Source: a virus. From it: 64,000 bases of DNA. Below the pieces are notes generated by a model. That model was not told the origin of the DNA. It searched no databases and was given only the letters and a program-made list of their open reading frames with translations. Positions 63,997-64,000 of the stretch are shown in pieces (within the stretch, counting starts at the first letter, position 1; each line of letters opens with the position of its first letter). Where the stretch lies: the IMG/VR virus record IMGVR_UViG_3300046330_000229, positions 18,266-82,265 of that record; one strand, 5' to 3'. The position numbers and the translations under genes were made by a program.

Positions 63997-64000
63997 AGCG

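Noticed and set aside
1-64000. Temperate lifestyle (integrase, attachment site, classical repressor)
   Set aside because: No recombinase gene and no attachment-like repeat were seen. Absence from this window does not rule it out for the whole genome.

Overview
This window is one stretch of a low-GC tailed-phage genome (Caudoviricetes). Terminase, portal, capsid, scaffold, fibre-like and internal virion genes are present, and so are phage-encoded DNA polymerase, primase-helicase and ribonucleotide reductase. No tape measure, sheath or integrase is visible, so a podovirus-like lytic phage is the simplest reading. Exported proteins carry type I signal peptides or lipoboxes, and early promoters match sigma70 (TTGACA-N17-TATAAT-like), which points to a Gram-negative host. 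The host and the nearest named relative cannot be fixed from the sequence alone.

Layout. Positions 1-750 (+) hold the end of an HNH gene and a small gene. Positions 800-12765 (-) are a late block that reads, in transcription order: small membrane protein, probable small terminase, large terminase, portal, a large beta-rich virion protein, small proteins, a holin-like protein, an HExxH protein, a fibre-like protein, scaffold and major capsid protein. Positions 12948-23759 (+) are an early block: an exported ClpP/SppA-like protease, a dATP/dGTP-hydrolase-domain protein, an AAA ATPase, a MoxR ATPase/VWA pair, and a tandem array of tiny paralogous genes. Positions 23760-24541 have no genes. One small gene at 24550 runs leftward. 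Positions 24990-38000 (+) are many small early genes plus a transglycosylase, a SET-domain protein, a second AAA ATPase, a Mom-like DNA-modification protein, a cytosolic ClpP-like protease and a collagen-like lipoprotein. Positions 38146-52310 (+) are nucleotide and DNA metabolism: NrdB, NrdA, a subtilase, a RecB-like nuclease, an ERF annealing protein, an AEP primase-helicase, family A DNA polymerase and a DnaQ/YprB-like exonuclease. Positions 52311-60238 (+) are mostly small unknown genes and an HNH endonuclease. Positions 60240-64000 (-) are a second late block of internal virion proteins that runs off the right edge.

Regulation. Two promoter classes can be read directly. Rightward genes use sigma70-like promoters with strict 17-base spacers (18 at 21205); four of them place the start codon exactly six bases after the -10 box, which implies leaderless mRNAs. 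Leftward late genes are preceded by a conserved TTAACATATATA element (five copies), a candidate phage-specific late promoter. The genome also has structured leaders in front of nrdB and of the primase-helicase.

The strongest candidate for something undescribed is the array at 19645-23759. About fourteen short, translationally coupled genes share an N-terminal [ILV]-G-x-x-P module joined to one of two different C-terminal modules. I recognise no known family in it. A late-promoter copy at 24542 points into the gene-free region beside the array, antisense to it.
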